From contig NZ_CP118574.1 in the NCBI RefSeq assembly GCF_028898845.1, forward strand, positions 8,047,001-8,111,000: DNA of 64,000 bases, written 5' to 3'. Source of the stretch: Streptomyces sp. WZ-12 (lineage in GTDB: Bacteria; Actinomycetota; Actinomycetes; Streptomycetales; Streptomycetaceae). The notes under the pieces were generated by a model that was not told where the DNA came from, ran no database searches, and worked only from the letters and a program-made list of their open reading frames with translations. Position 1 is the stretch's first letter. Each line of letters opens with the position of its first letter. Below, piece by piece: positions 1-8,642 of the stretch. Made by a program: the position numbers and the translations under genes.

Positions 1-75
1 TTCGGCAAGCTCCACGTCACCAGCCGCGCGGAGGCCGCGTCCCTGGTCGAACGAGTCCGCGACCAGGGCCTCTAG
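1..75 (+). CDS. LuxR-family regulator, C-terminal end only
   Basis: The window opens inside a reading frame that ends with TAG at 73-75. The last 24 residues include KLHVTSRAEAASLV, which resembles the end of a LuxR-type helix-turn-helix (recognition helix followed by the 'SR.EAA' helix). The rest of the protein lies outside the window, so whether it is a response regulator or a larger LAL protein cannot be told. A response regulator is the more common possibility. Confidence 0.55.
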   Translation, partial: FGKLHVTSRAEAASLVERVRDQGL

Positions 76-150
76 CCCGCCCCCTCCCTGACACCAACTC
101 CCGGGAAACGCGGATGCGTTGGCTGGCAGTCCTTGACATGATGCGGCCGC

Positions 151-753
151 ATGAAGGTACTCGTGATCGGGGCGACCGGGACGGTCGGCGCCGCCGTCGC
201 CCGCGCGCTGCACCCCTCGCACCAGGTCGTAGCGGCATCACGCAACGGACCGTTGCGGATCGATCTTGAGCAACCCGCCTCCATGGAAGCGCTGTTCGCG
301 GACGTGCCCGAACTCGACGCGGTGGTCTGCTGTGCCGCCGGTGGCCCGCTGGTGGACCTGGCATCGGTGACGGACGAGGCATTCGCCGACGGGATCCGCG
401 GCAAGCTGCTGGGTCAAGTCGCATTGGCCCGACGCGCCGTGCACCACCTACGGGTCGGCGGATCCGTCACCCTGACCGGAGGCACCTTTTCCGCGCCTCT
501 GCCCGGCGGCTCACTCGGAGCCCTGATCAACTCCGGCCTGGCGGGCTTCGTTCGCAACGCGGCCGCCGAACTGCCGCGCGACATCCGCCTCAACCTCGTC
601 AGCCCCGGATGGATCACGGAGACGCTGGAGGACCTGGGCCCCGCCGGCGCGGAGTTGGCCAACGGGGCGTTGGGCACGCCGGCTTCCACGGTCGCCCAGG
701 CATACGTACGGGTCGTGGAGGGCGCGATGAGCGGTCAAGTCATCCACCCGTGA
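151..753 (+). CDS. short-chain dehydrogenase/reductase (SDR)
   Basis: A 200-residue SDR-fold oxidoreductase. The N-terminal GATGTVGAAVARAL (residues 7-20) is the Rossmann dinucleotide-binding loop, and the acidic/basic ASRNGP segment at the end of strand 2 would bind the cofactor ribose. The NxAG-like segment reads CCAAGGP, and VSPGWI after the last core strand is typical of the family. The usual YxxxK pair is not obvious (the region reads ALINSGLAGFVRN), so catalysis may be atypical, as in the short 200-residue SDRs common in Streptomyces. Substrate unknown. It stands alone; the ATG start follows a short leader after the upstream regulator gene. Confidence 0.75.
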   Translation: MKVLVIGATGTVGAAVARALHPSHQVVAASRNGPLRIDLEQPASMEALFADVPELDAVVCCAAGGPLVDLASVTDEAFADGIRGKLLGQVALARRAVHHLRVGGSVTLTGGTFSAPLPGGSLGALINSGLAGFVRNAAAELPRDIRLNLVSPGWITETLEDLGPAGAELANGALGTPASTVAQAYVRVVEGAMSGQVIHP

Positions 754-928
754 ACCGGGGCCCGTGATGCCGCCGGGCCGGCCCGACGTGCGGGTCGCCA
801 GCCACCGCGAGTCCGCCACCCGCGCCTGGGTCCGCGCCCGGCACCTCAGCCTGGCCCGCCGTACAAGTAGCGGGGTTTTAGGCCCAGTTGACGAATCGCC
901 CGCCGCCGGTGCGGTCAGCGGCTCGACG

Positions 929-1873
929 TCATGCAGCCCGTTCTGTCGTGGACCGGCGATGCGGGGAACTGCTGGTGTCGACGGGGAGACGGAGCCTGCC
1001 TGTCAGGGCGAGGTAGGCGACCAGGGCGGCGGTGGCGAGCCAGCCGGGCCAGCCGGTGAGGCCCATGTGGAGTGGGTCCAACGTGGCGGTGGGGTCCGCG
1101 GCTTGCTTGACCATGCCGACGCTCGCCGTGCTGACGAAGGCGTGGGCGAGCACGGCGGGCAGCACAGACCCGGAGCGCAGCCGCAGCCAGGTGAAGACGG
1201 GGAGGATGAGGGTGCAGCTGATCAGCATGGCGGGCACGGAGACGTACCAGGGCCTGCCTGGATACTGGCCACCCATCAGGAGCGTCGGAAGGTGCCAGAG
1301 GGCGAAGGCGCAGCCGGTGAGCAGGTAGGCCGGGAGCAGGCGGCTGCCATTCCGGGACCGGGCCAGGCGTGGGAACAGGTAGCCCTGCCAGCCCAGTTCC
1401 TCGCCGAAGAAGAGTGGCAGCGACACCGCGATCTGGAGGAGCGTGCTGGCCGCCCATGTGGCTGTTGGCGCCCAGTGCAGTTCGCCCAGCGGGTAGGCGC
1501 CCGTTGCGGTGCCGATGGTGAGTGCGGCGACGGTGAGGCCGGCGGGGACGGCGAGCCCCATCAGGCAGGCCCGCACACCCCGGCCCCACGGGCGTGGCCA
1601 GCGTAGGGCGAGGGCATCCCGTAGGAGGCCGCCCCGCTCCACCAGCCGGTTGACGAGGATCGCGGCGAGGGCCGGGGCGAACATCGCCGCCGCGATGCAC
1701 ACCTCCGCCAACGCACTGGTCTCCTCCCGTGCGTCACTCCGCTGGAACCCATCGATCAACAGCGGTGACATCGCCGCCCACATGCCCAAGTTGGCGAGCG
1801 TGAGGTATACCAAGGGCCCGCGCCACCGGCGGACGGGCTCCTGCCCCACCGAGAGGGCCGAGACGTTCGTCAT
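929..1873 (-). CDS. CPBP family intramembrane glutamic endopeptidase
   Basis: A 314-residue polytopic membrane protein with about eight hydrophobic segments. The CPBP (Abi/Rce1-like) signature is clear: FFGEELGWQGYLFPRL near residue 156 (the EExxW/R glutamate motif) and FALWHLPTLL near residue 190 (motif 2 histidine). The last conserved element is the helix ending VLAHAFVST. Family members cleave prenylated proteins or serve bacteriocin self-immunity; the role here is not inferable. I chose the start MTNVSAL at 1873 because the in-frame upstream extension (to 1972) is Pro/Gly-rich and unlike the family N-terminus. Stands alone between unrelated genes. Confidence 0.82.
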   Translation of the reverse strand: MTNVSALSVGQEPVRRWRGPLVYLTLANLGMWAAMSPLLIDGFQRSDAREETSALAEVCIAAAMFAPALAAILVNRLVERGGLLRDALALRWPRPWGRGVRACLMGLAVPAGLTVAALTIGTATGAYPLGELHWAPTATWAASTLLQIAVSLPLFFGEELGWQGYLFPRLARSRNGSRLLPAYLLTGCAFALWHLPTLLMGGQYPGRPWYVSVPAMLISCTLILPVFTWLRLRSGSVLPAVLAHAFVSTASVGMVKQAADPTATLDPLHMGLTGWPGWLATAALVAYLALTGRLRLPVDTSSSPHRRSTTERAA

Positions 1874-1994
1874 GGCGAGGACGCTACGGAGCGTCGAGGG
1901 CGCAGGGAATCCGGCTGTCCCCTGCGCGTCCCCTCCCGGTACCTCCAGCGGGTGAGGTAGGGCCAGCCCCAACAGGCCGTGTCCGCGGGGGCGT

Positions 1995-3056
1995 TCAGAG
2001 GTGGGTCAGAAGCGCCTCGGTGAAGTGGTCGGTGGAGGAGGTGCCGCCCAGGTCGGGCGTGCGGATGTCCGTCGTGGCCAGGAGGGAGGCGATGGCGTCG
2101 GTGATGTCGTTGGCCGCCCGGGGGTGTCCCAGGTGGTCCAGCATGAGTGCGGCCGACCAGATCGCGCCCAAGGGGTTGGCGATGCCCTGGCCCGCGATGT
2201 CCGGCGCGGAGCCGTGCACCGGCTCGAACATCGAGGGGAACTCCCGCTCGGGGTTGAGGTTGGCGGCCGGAGCGATGCCGATCGAGCCGGCCACGGCGGC
2301 CGCCAGGTCGCTGAGGATGTCCCCGAAGAGGTTGGAGGCGACGATCACGTCGTAGTGGTCCGGGGCGAGGACGAGCTTGGCCGCGAGGGCGTCGATGTGT
2401 TCCTGGTTCCACGGAACCCGGGGGTGGGCGGCGGCCCGTTCGGCGACGAGTTCGTCCCAGAAGGGGAGGGTGTGCACGATGCCGTTGGACTTGGTCGCGG
2501 AGGTGAGTCGACCGCCGCGGCCGGCCGCCAGCGTGAAGGCGTAGTCGACGACGCGGGTCACTCCGGCCCGGGTGAACACGGCTTCCTGCACGGCCAGTTC
2601 CTCCGGGAAGCCGCGGTTGAGGCGCCCGCCGATCTCGCTGTACTCACCCTCGGTGTTCTCGCGGACCACGACGAGATCGACCGCGCCGGGGACCGCACCC
2701 CGCACCGGACTGTCGATCCCCTCGAAGACCCGGATCGGCCGCAGATTGACGTACTGCCGGAAGGCGCGGCGGATCGGGATCAGCAGCCCCCACAGCGACA
2801 CGTGGTCCGGCACGTCCGGGTGGCCGACCGCGCCGAGCAGGATCGCGTCCGCCCCGCGCAGCCGGTCGAGCCCGTCCTCGGGCATCATCGTGCCCTCGCG
2901 CAGATACCGGGCGCAGGACCAGTCGTCGTACGAGGTGTAGGCCAGGTCGATGCCGTGCCGGCGGGCGACGGCGTCGAGCACGCGGCGCGCCGGGGGAAGC
3001 ACCTCGGCGCCGATGCCGTCGCCGGGAATCAGGGCGATGCGGTGGGTCGTCGTCAT
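1995..3056 (-). CDS. tartrate dehydrogenase / D-malate dehydrogenase (decarboxylating)
   Basis: A 353-residue member of the isocitrate/isopropylmalate dehydrogenase family. It begins RIALIPGDGIGAEVLPPA, with ENTEGEYSEIGG for substrate and metal binding, TSATKSNG containing the catalytic Lys region, SNLFGDILSD with metal-binding Asp residues, and FEPVHGSAPDIAGQGIANPLG for cofactor binding. The length and the NAD-type motifs fit the tartrate dehydrogenase/decarboxylase (TtuC) and D-malate dehydrogenase (DmlA) branch rather than LeuB or Icd. A LysR regulator lies 92 bp upstream in the same direction and is a plausible controller. Which of tartrate, D-malate or isopropylmalate is preferred cannot be decided from sequence. 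Confidence 0.85.
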   Translation of the reverse strand: MTTTHRIALIPGDGIGAEVLPPARRVLDAVARRHGIDLAYTSYDDWSCARYLREGTMMPEDGLDRLRGADAILLGAVGHPDVPDHVSLWGLLIPIRRAFRQYVNLRPIRVFEGIDSPVRGAVPGAVDLVVVRENTEGEYSEIGGRLNRGFPEELAVQEAVFTRAGVTRVVDYAFTLAAGRGGRLTSATKSNGIVHTLPFWDELVAERAAAHPRVPWNQEHIDALAAKLVLAPDHYDVIVASNLFGDILSDLAAAVAGSIGIAPAANLNPEREFPSMFEPVHGSAPDIAGQGIANPLGAIWSAALMLDHLGHPRAANDITDAIASLLATTDIRTPDLGGTSSTDHFTEALLTHL

Positions 3057-3147
3057 GCGGTTGATTCCAACAAGCGGGGCTGCGGGGCGTCCAAGACATG
3101 ATGCCGATCTGACTGATCGGCCGGGGCTATCAGGTATCGGACATCAG

Positions 3148-4152
3148 CTATCGACGACCGGCGCGGGCGTCCCGCGGTGTGCCCGCCGGCGGTGCTGCCA
3201 CCGGAGGGTCCGTCGTCGGAGGGTCTGCCACCGGAGCGCCGGTTGTCGGGGGTTCTGCCACCGGCGGGTTGGTCTCCAACGCGGTCTGGACGAACGCCCG
3301 GGCGGCCGGGGACAGCACGCCGCGGCGGCTGATCAGGCCGATGCGCAGGACGGTGCGCGGTTCGATGTCCAGTACCCGGGCCCCGGCCCGCTCGGCCAGG
3401 CCGCGCCAGGACTCCGCCAGTACGGCCACGCCCACACCGGCGAGTACCAGCGGCAGCACGGACACCCGGTGTTCGGTCTCGGCGGCGACGACGAACGCGA
3501 TGCCGCGCTCGCGCAGACCGTCCACGTACGCCCGCATGCCGGTGCCCTGCTGGCCGACGATCAGGCGCTGGCCTGCCAACTCCACGCACTCGATGGCTGA
3601 TTGACCGGCGAAGGGCCCGTCGGCGTCGCCGCCCGGCGCCACCAACACGAAGCGCTGCTCGCCGAGGGGATGCACGACCACGTCCCGGTCCGGCAGCGGG
3701 CCCGACACGGCCAGCAGTCCCACCTCGGCCGCGCCGGTGCGTACCCGCTCCACCACCTCCTCGGCGGTGAAGGCGGCCTTGATCGCCACGCACACCCCGG
3801 GATGGCGTTCGCCGAAGGCGCGCACCATCGTCGTCAACGGCTCCACCGCCTGCGACGGCATCGACGCCACGTCCAGCCGCCCGGTGCGTAGTTCCTGCAC
3901 GGCCGTCACGCTCGCCCGGGCCGTCGCCAGGCTACGGACGGCCGCCCGGGCCGGCTCGATCAGCGCCTGCCCGGCCTCGGTGAGCACCGCCCGCCGGCCG
4001 ATCCGGTGGAACAGCTCGCCGCCCAGGTCGCGTTCCAGCCCCCGGATCGCCTGGGACAGCGATGGCTGGGACACATACAGCGCGGACGCCGCCCGGTGGA
4101 AACCGCCCTGGTCGACGATGGCGAGGAAGTACTCCAACTGTCGAATGTCCAT
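3148..4152 (-). CDS. LysR family transcriptional regulator
   Basis: About 334 residues. The N-terminal winged helix-turn-helix is classical LysR (MDIRQLEYFLAIVDQGGF, then SQPSLSQAIRGLERDLG), followed by a periplasmic-binding-like co-inducer domain. I chose MDIRQL at 4152; an ATG nine bases upstream (4161) is equally open. The C-terminus carries an unusual 40-residue tail of PPVAEPP/PPTTGAP-type Pro-rich repeats with a matching imperfect DNA repeat at about 3185-3275, beyond the normal LysR end. It is co-directional with the downstream dehydrogenase gene, which it may regulate. Confidence 0.85.
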   Translation of the reverse strand: MDIRQLEYFLAIVDQGGFHRAASALYVSQPSLSQAIRGLERDLGGELFHRIGRRAVLTEAGQALIEPARAAVRSLATARASVTAVQELRTGRLDVASMPSQAVEPLTTMVRAFGERHPGVCVAIKAAFTAEEVVERVRTGAAEVGLLAVSGPLPDRDVVVHPLGEQRFVLVAPGGDADGPFAGQSAIECVELAGQRLIVGQQGTGMRAYVDGLRERGIAFVVAAETEHRVSVLPLVLAGVGVAVLAESWRGLAERAGARVLDIEPRTVLRIGLISRRGVLSPAARAFVQTALETNPPVAEPPTTGAPVADPPTTDPPVAAPPAGTPRDARAGRR

Positions 4153-4161
4153 GGGGCGCAT

Positions 4162-4606
4162 TCTGACGTGGCGGGGAGGTTCGCGGGCACCGGTACCGGC
4201 TCCGGCACGCGCGCAACCGGCGTGACGGGTGGCGGGCGTCGGACGGCGGGCGTCGGACGGCGCGATTCAGGCAGCGGATAACAAGGTGAGCTGCGGTGCA
4301 CGTGATCTACGGTGGCCGCCCATCGGCCCGTGGAAGGCCACCGCGTGACTGTAACCGTTGGTGGGCGGTGCCCCCTTGGGTCGGATGAAGTGCTCCATCA
4401 TGTCCATCGTGCTGCCTCCGTTGATTGCGTTGTGGTCAGGGCGCCGGCCCGGGGCCGCGCTCGTGTTCGCCCTTGCGCTCGTGTACGTGTTCGTGTGTGG
4501 GACGTGTACGGCGCCTGTCCCTGGTCCCTAACTCCCGGTCCCTTTAGGCCCGTTGTCGGACGCTTCAAGGGGGACGCCTTGAGGCGCCCGTCCCGGCCGC
4601 AGTGGG
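4162..4606. other. non-coding stretch
   Basis: 445 bases between the LysR and TetR genes. I see no reading frame with protein-like composition on either strand. It presumably holds the LysR promoter on one side and the region downstream of the TetR gene on the other. Confidence 0.5.
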
Positions 4607-5239
4607 CTACGGCGCTCCGCCCCGCGACGACAGGTCGTCGAGGTGCCTGGCCAGAACATCCACGCACGTTGGTGGGGCGAGGACCTCGGGGTGGAGGACT
4701 GCGCTGAAGGCCAGTCCGTCCAGGAGCGAGGTCAGGCGCTCGGTTTCCAGGGTGAGGTCGAGGTGGGGGCGCAGGGCGCCCGCGGCGTCGAGCCGGGTGA
4801 GCGCGCCGCGCACCAGGCGCCTGGTGCCCTCCGCGGTCTTGCGTGACAGGTCACGGATCGCCGGGTTGCTGCGGGCGGCGGCGTTGAAGTCCATGAACAC
4901 GCCGACCTCGGCGCGGCGGCGCTCGTCGAGTGGGAGAAGCTCGGCCAACAGGTCGACGGCGAGCCGGAGTTGTTCCGGGCGGGGGCGGCCGCTGAGGTCG
5001 CCGATCCGCTCGACGTGTTCGAGCAGCCGGTCGGTGACCCGGTCGAGCATCGACTGCATCGCGAAGTGCATCAGGTCGTGCTGACTGGCGAAGTAGTGGC
5101 GCAGGGAGCCGATGTTGAGGTCCGCCTCGGCGGCGACGGCCCGCAGTGAGGTGCGCTGCAGACCGTCGCGGACGACGACGCGGAACAGGGCGTCGACCAC
5201 GAGGCGGCGGCGGGCTTCCGGATCCACGTGCTTGGGCAT
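4607..5239 (-). CDS. TetR family transcriptional regulator
   Basis: A 210-residue protein with an N-terminal TetR DNA-binding domain: RRRLVVDALFRVVVRDGL, then TSLRAVAAEADLNIGSLRHYF (helix-turn-helix, residues about 30-50). The C-terminal ligand-binding half includes EVGVFMDFNAAARSNPAI. It is divergent from the small membrane-protein pair beginning at 5322, and the 82-bp spacer (5240-5321) would hold both promoters, so those two genes are candidate targets. Ligand unknown. Confidence 0.88.
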   Translation of the reverse strand: MPKHVDPEARRRLVVDALFRVVVRDGLQRTSLRAVAAEADLNIGSLRHYFASQHDLMHFAMQSMLDRVTDRLLEHVERIGDLSGRPRPEQLRLAVDLLAELLPLDERRRAEVGVFMDFNAAARSNPAIRDLSRKTAEGTRRLVRGALTRLDAAGALRPHLDLTLETERLTSLLDGLAFSAVLHPEVLAPPTCVDVLARHLDDLSSRGGAP

Positions 5240-5321
5240 GGAGCCTTTCTATCACGCTTGTGATACAACGGGGTTGCCAGGGAAATATTACGGGTGTGAC
5301 AGAACGGGTGGAGGTCTTTCC

Positions 5322-5561
5322 GTGGAGGCGTACCTCAATTTCATGTTGCTCAGGTTCGGCCTGATCGTGGGCGGACTGGTGGTGCTCGCGCTGCTGGTCT
5401 TCGCGGTTGCCGTGGTACTCAGGCGCAAGGGGAAACTTGAGGACGCCCGCCGGTACACGGACCCCGTGGTGCGGGCCGGACTCCGGGCCGCCGCCCGCCG
5501 GTTCGAGGACGGCGGGAGGTCCCGGGACTCCCGGACCCGACGCTGGGACGGTCGACGGTGA
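5322..5561 (+). CDS. small single-pass membrane protein
   Basis: A 79-residue protein starting at a GTG preceded by GGTGGAGG. It has one long hydrophobic helix (LRFGLIVGGLVVLALLVFAV, residues about 10-30) followed by a basic cytoplasmic tail (RRKGKLEDARRYTDP...). No family recognised. Its stop overlaps the next start by 4 bp (GTGA), so the two are translationally coupled and probably work together. The divergent TetR gene suggests repressor control. Confidence 0.65.
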   Translation: MEAYLNFMLLRFGLIVGGLVVLALLVFAVAVVLRRKGKLEDARRYTDPVVRAGLRAAARRFEDGGRSRDSRTRRWDGRR

Positions 5562-5716
5562 GCGGGCTGGCGATGGGGTCGTCCGAACTCCTACACCACC
5601 TGCTGGTCGACCGGGCCATCAAGATCGTCATCGTGGCGGCGGCCCTGGGTGTGGTCGCGTTGGGAATGGCGGCGATCTGGCGATGGGCGGGCCGCCCGCG
5701 GGGCCGGCGGGACTGA
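5558..5716 (+). CDS. tiny membrane protein coupled to the preceding gene
   Basis: A 52-residue reading frame starting with GTG at 5558, overlapping the upstream stop by 4 bp. It contains one transmembrane helix (AIKIVIVAAALGVVALGMAA, residues about 20-39) and a strongly basic end (RWAGRPRGRRD). It is short and has no recognised family; the coupling and the hydrophobic-then-basic layout, the same as its neighbour, argue that it is translated. Confidence 0.55.
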   Translation: MSGLAMGSSELLHHLLVDRAIKIVIVAAALGVVALGMAAIWRWAGRPRGRRD

Positions 5717-5869
5717 GGAGGTTGGGGGCGGAGCGGTAGGGCCACGGTGGGGCCAAGAGGCGCCGAAACCTTCTGCGGGAAGTTCTGCGAGAAACCGCGG
5801 CCCCCGGCGAACGCCCCGATGCGCCGTCGCCCATGTCCCACGGGGCCCCAGTGCCGAGGACCGGTCGCG

Positions 5870-6415
5870 TCAGTCGCGGTACTTGGCGCCCGCCAACCGG
5901 CGGACCCCCTCGGTGAAGAGATCCGTGGGGAGCTGCCCGGCAGAGCCGATGGACCAGGTGTCGGTCGTGCGGCCTTCCGTGCCGGGGCCGATGGCCAGCA
6001 CCACCGATGTGCGGTCGGAGCGTACGCGGACCCACTGGATGTCGGCCCAACTCCGGCTGTGGACCTGGCCCTTCTTGTCGTACATCCGCACCCCCGAGCG
6101 GTTCGCGAGGAGTGACCTGCGCGGCGCGCCAAGGCCGCGAAGTCCCCCGATGACCGCACCCACGATCCATCCGGGACCGCAGCAGATCACGAAGTACGCG
6201 ACGGCGCCGACGAGTCCGGTCAGGACCTGCTGGCCGGAGTCCAACCCGGTGTCCGCCCGGAAGAGGCCGCTGACAATGGGCGCGGGGTCCGCCCCTATGG
6301 CGTGCATGACAAGCATCGACAGCCACCCCAGGCTGGGGGCCCATGCGCCCATCTTGTCCCGTACGACGTGACCGCCCAACTCCTGGACGCTGACCGACTC
6401 GCCGGGCTCCGGCAT
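5870..6415 (-). CDS. hypothetical membrane protein
   Basis: A 181-residue protein of unknown function. Two or three hydrophobic segments (SLGWLSMLVMHAIGADPAP; VLTGLVGAVAYFVICCGPGW; IVGAVIGGLRGLGAP) precede a soluble C-terminal domain of about 90 residues. MPEPGE at 6415 is chosen as start because GGGAGGGGGCGGGGGAA lies directly before it. It follows the 490-residue membrane protein gene with a 60-bp gap on the same strand, so the two probably form an operon. Confidence 0.65.
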   Translation of the reverse strand: MPEPGESVSVQELGGHVVRDKMGAWAPSLGWLSMLVMHAIGADPAPIVSGLFRADTGLDSGQQVLTGLVGAVAYFVICCGPGWIVGAVIGGLRGLGAPRRSLLANRSGVRMYDKKGQVHSRSWADIQWVRVRSDRTSVVLAIGPGTEGRTTDTWSIGSAGQLPTDLFTEGVRRLAGAKYRD

Positions 6416-6475
6416 TTCCCCCGCCCCCTCCCGAACAAGGTCTCCGCGCAAGGTCTCCGCGCAAGGTCTTCGTGC

Positions 6476-7948
6476 TCATTGGCCGCCGCAGCCGTGCCCT
6501 CCGCAACCATGGCCGCCGCCGCAGCCGTGCCCTCCGCCGCTGTGGCCGCCGCCGCAGCCGTGTCCTCCGCCGCCATGGCCGTGGCCTCCGCAGCTATGCC
6601 CGCTTCCGCAGCCGCCGCCCCCGCTGCTCCAGTTCCCGGGCCTGCCGTAGCGCTGACCACGTGTTCCGCTACTGCGGCCCCGGGGTGTTCGCCGCGTCGA
6701 ATAGGTCCGTTGCTGCTGCTGTAGACGCGCTGCCCACTGCTCGTCCCGCTCGCGCCTTTTCTGCTCCTCCTTGCGGATCTTCTCGCGCCGGGCGGCATCC
6801 CGATCCGCGCCGTCGGCCGGCTGCCACGGGTCGAGGTCGTCGTAGCGACGGGGGAGCAGCGGGGCGACCGTGACACCCGCATACGTGCGCTCCGACGCGG
6901 GGAACACGATGCGTTCGATGACGGCGTACTCCAGGGCGACCTCGGAGCCTTCCCAGAGCGCGCCGTACAGGACCGCCTCGAACGGTTCGCTGCGCGGGTC
7001 GATGTCGTAGTGCCCGTCGCTGACTCGGTAGGTCGAGCTCGTGCCCAGAAGACGTGCCGTGCGGTCGGTGTCCCGGTCCTTGGGGAAGTACGCGATCAGG
7101 GGCCGCCCCGAGGTGGTGCGGGCATCCGGATACAGCCAGTGGTAGCCGTCCGGCGCGATCCGTACGCCCACCAACAGGGCCGGCTGAGGCTCCGCGTGCA
7201 GGCGACGCGCCGCCCGGAAGGCAACGTGTCCGCGCCCGTACACAGTGGTGCCGGCGACGAGGAACAGCAGGGCGGCGACCTGCTGCCCGACGGCGTTGTA
7301 CGCGGGTGCGCGATCCGGTGCCGTCAGGCTTTTCACGAGACCGTGCGTGAGGATGGCGCAGGCGACGAGGCAGAGGACGAGCCCGAGGTAGAACTGCGGG
7401 TACCCGCGGTAGTCGTCCGTCTCGGGCACCCGGTCCGGGAGTTCGAGCCGGCGCGGGCCGGCCGCGGCGAGCGCGAACGCCCGCTGCTTGCGGCGGGCCC
7501 GAAGTCGCAGGCACGCCCCGGCCAAGGCCCATGCGGAGGCGGTCAGGGCCAGGACGTATCCGCTCGTGGCCAGGTGGTCGTCGGTGTCGGTCAACGCCAC
7601 GGACACCGCTGCGTCCACCGCGACCACGACCGCCGCCGGCACGGTCGGAACCGGCAGGTACCGGTACCACAACGGCAGCGCGACCAGCAGGACCAGCGCG
7701 GGATACCCAAACCAGTCGGTGCCGCCGGGCGCCGACCCGCCACCGCTCCAACGCGAGGCCGAGAACCCTGACGTCAGAACGTACGAGGCGGCGACCAGGA
7801 GGACGAGGATCCAACTGCCCACGACCGGAGCGAAGGCCGCCGGCACGCGAGCCTTCCTCCAGCGCTCGGCGTCCGCGACGGACCAGGACGCCACGCCCCC
7901 CTCGGGCAATGCTCCCAGAGGCAGACGCTTGACGTAGTCGCCACCCAC
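6476..7948 (-). CDS. membrane protein with Gly/His/Cys-rich C-terminal tail
   Basis: 490 residues. The N-terminal half has several hydrophobic segments (for example PVVGSWILVLLVAASYVLTS, then a PALVLLVALPLWYRYLPVP stretch), the middle is a soluble domain of unknown type, and a charged helix (REKIRKEEQKRRERDEQWAARL) leads to about 50 residues made almost only of Gly, His and Cys (units such as GGHGCGGGHS). Such tails often bind transition metals, but no metal-homeostasis gene is adjacent. I do not recognise the core family. The first gene of a likely two-gene operon with the downstream membrane protein. Confidence 0.7.
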   Translation of the reverse strand: MGGDYVKRLPLGALPEGGVASWSVADAERWRKARVPAAFAPVVGSWILVLLVAASYVLTSGFSASRWSGGGSAPGGTDWFGYPALVLLVALPLWYRYLPVPTVPAAVVVAVDAAVSVALTDTDDHLATSGYVLALTASAWALAGACLRLRARRKQRAFALAAAGPRRLELPDRVPETDDYRGYPQFYLGLVLCLVACAILTHGLVKSLTAPDRAPAYNAVGQQVAALLFLVAGTTVYGRGHVAFRAARRLHAEPQPALLVGVRIAPDGYHWLYPDARTTSGRPLIAYFPKDRDTDRTARLLGTSSTYRVSDGHYDIDPRSEPFEAVLYGALWEGSEVALEYAVIERIVFPASERTYAGVTVAPLLPRRYDDLDPWQPADGADRDAARREKIRKEEQKRRERDEQWAARLQQQQRTYSTRRTPRGRSSGTRGQRYGRPGNWSSGGGGCGSGHSCGGHGHGGGGHGCGGGHSGGGHGCGGGHGCGGHGCGGQ

Positions 7949-8300
7949 GGTCCACTCCTTTCACGCCACGCGCCGGACAGCCGCGGCTGCGCACCGCCTC
8001 GCCAACTTCGGTCCGGGCCACGGCTTTGCGCGAGAGCCGGCTATCCCGGTCTGCCGGCGCGTGCCGCACCGGCGCAACGCCGCACGGGTCCACCGGTCCA
8101 CCGGAGCACCGGTCCATCGGTGCCTGTGAGGAGGCCGCGCTCTGGTCGAGCAACTCCCGCCCGAAGGGTGTGCCCGAGGATGCCTATGGTGGGAGCGGTC
8201 GATGAAATCGCCGTGAAGCAGCGAAGGAGACGCAAGGTGGTTGGGCAGTCGCCCCGCGCACGGCCTCGGCCGGCGGTGCATCGTCACCGGCAAACTGGTT

Positions 8301-8342
8301 CGACAGCCGACAGCCGACAGCCGACAGCCGACAGCCGACAGC
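8301..8342. repeat. six perfect copies of a 7-bp tandem repeat
   Basis: CGACAGC is repeated head to tail six times without mismatch, 45 bp upstream of the initiator tRNA. It lies in the 438-bp gap (7949-8387) in which I see no gene. Slippage-prone and possibly variable between strains; a role in tRNA transcription is speculation. Confidence 0.9.
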
Positions 8343-8387
8343 CGATTCGGCCGATCCGATCAAGTGACGTACAGTTGGCCCTGCCGT

Positions 8388-8461
8388 CGCGGGGTGGAGC
8401 AGCTCGGTAGCTCGCTGGGCTCATAACCCAGAGGTCGCAGGTTCAAATCCTGTCCCCGCTA
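8388..8461 (+). tRNA. initiator tRNA-fMet (CAT anticodon)
   Basis: A 74-nt cloverleaf without encoded CCA. The acceptor stem CGCGGGG pairs with CCCCGCT except for position 1 (C opposite T), the mismatch typical of initiator tRNAs. The D arm is GAGCAGCTCGGTAGCTC, and the anticodon arm CTGGG-CTCATAA-CCCAG has CAT in the loop and the three consecutive G:C pairs characteristic of fMet. The T arm is GCAGG-TTCAAAT-CCTGT. A strong terminator follows. Confidence 0.96.
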
Positions 8462-8467
8462 CTCAGA

Positions 8468-8505
8468 GGGGAAGGCCCGGTGTCTGCCGGGCCTTCCCTG
8501 TTTTT
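8468..8505 (+). terminator. rho-independent terminator after tRNA-fMet
   Basis: GGGAAGGCCCGG, loop TGTCTG, CCGGGCCTTCCC, then TGTTTTT: a near-perfect 11-12 bp GC stem followed by a T run, 7 bp after the tRNA. Confidence 0.93.
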
Positions 8506-8642
8506 CGGTGTGAAAGTCTGGGAGCTTGCCTTTCGGCGCGGGAGTCTGGGAACTCCAGCCGAAGGATCAACTAAGCGTTGATAGCGGCCAGTCTGGCGAC
8601 TCACCGAGTGGACTTGTGCGGCCCCTCGGGGGCAGGTGCCAA

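Noticed and set aside
2001..3101. Plus-strand frame opposite the tartrate dehydrogenase
   Set aside because: Antisense shadow; its sequence is Gly/Arg/Asp-rich without motifs, and the minus strand is a complete dehydrogenase.
8301..8342. CRISPR array
   Set aside because: Units are 7 bp with no spacers.
8388..8461. Integration site (attB) for a genomic island at tRNA-fMet
   Set aside because: I did not see a second copy of the tRNA 3' end or an integrase within the window.
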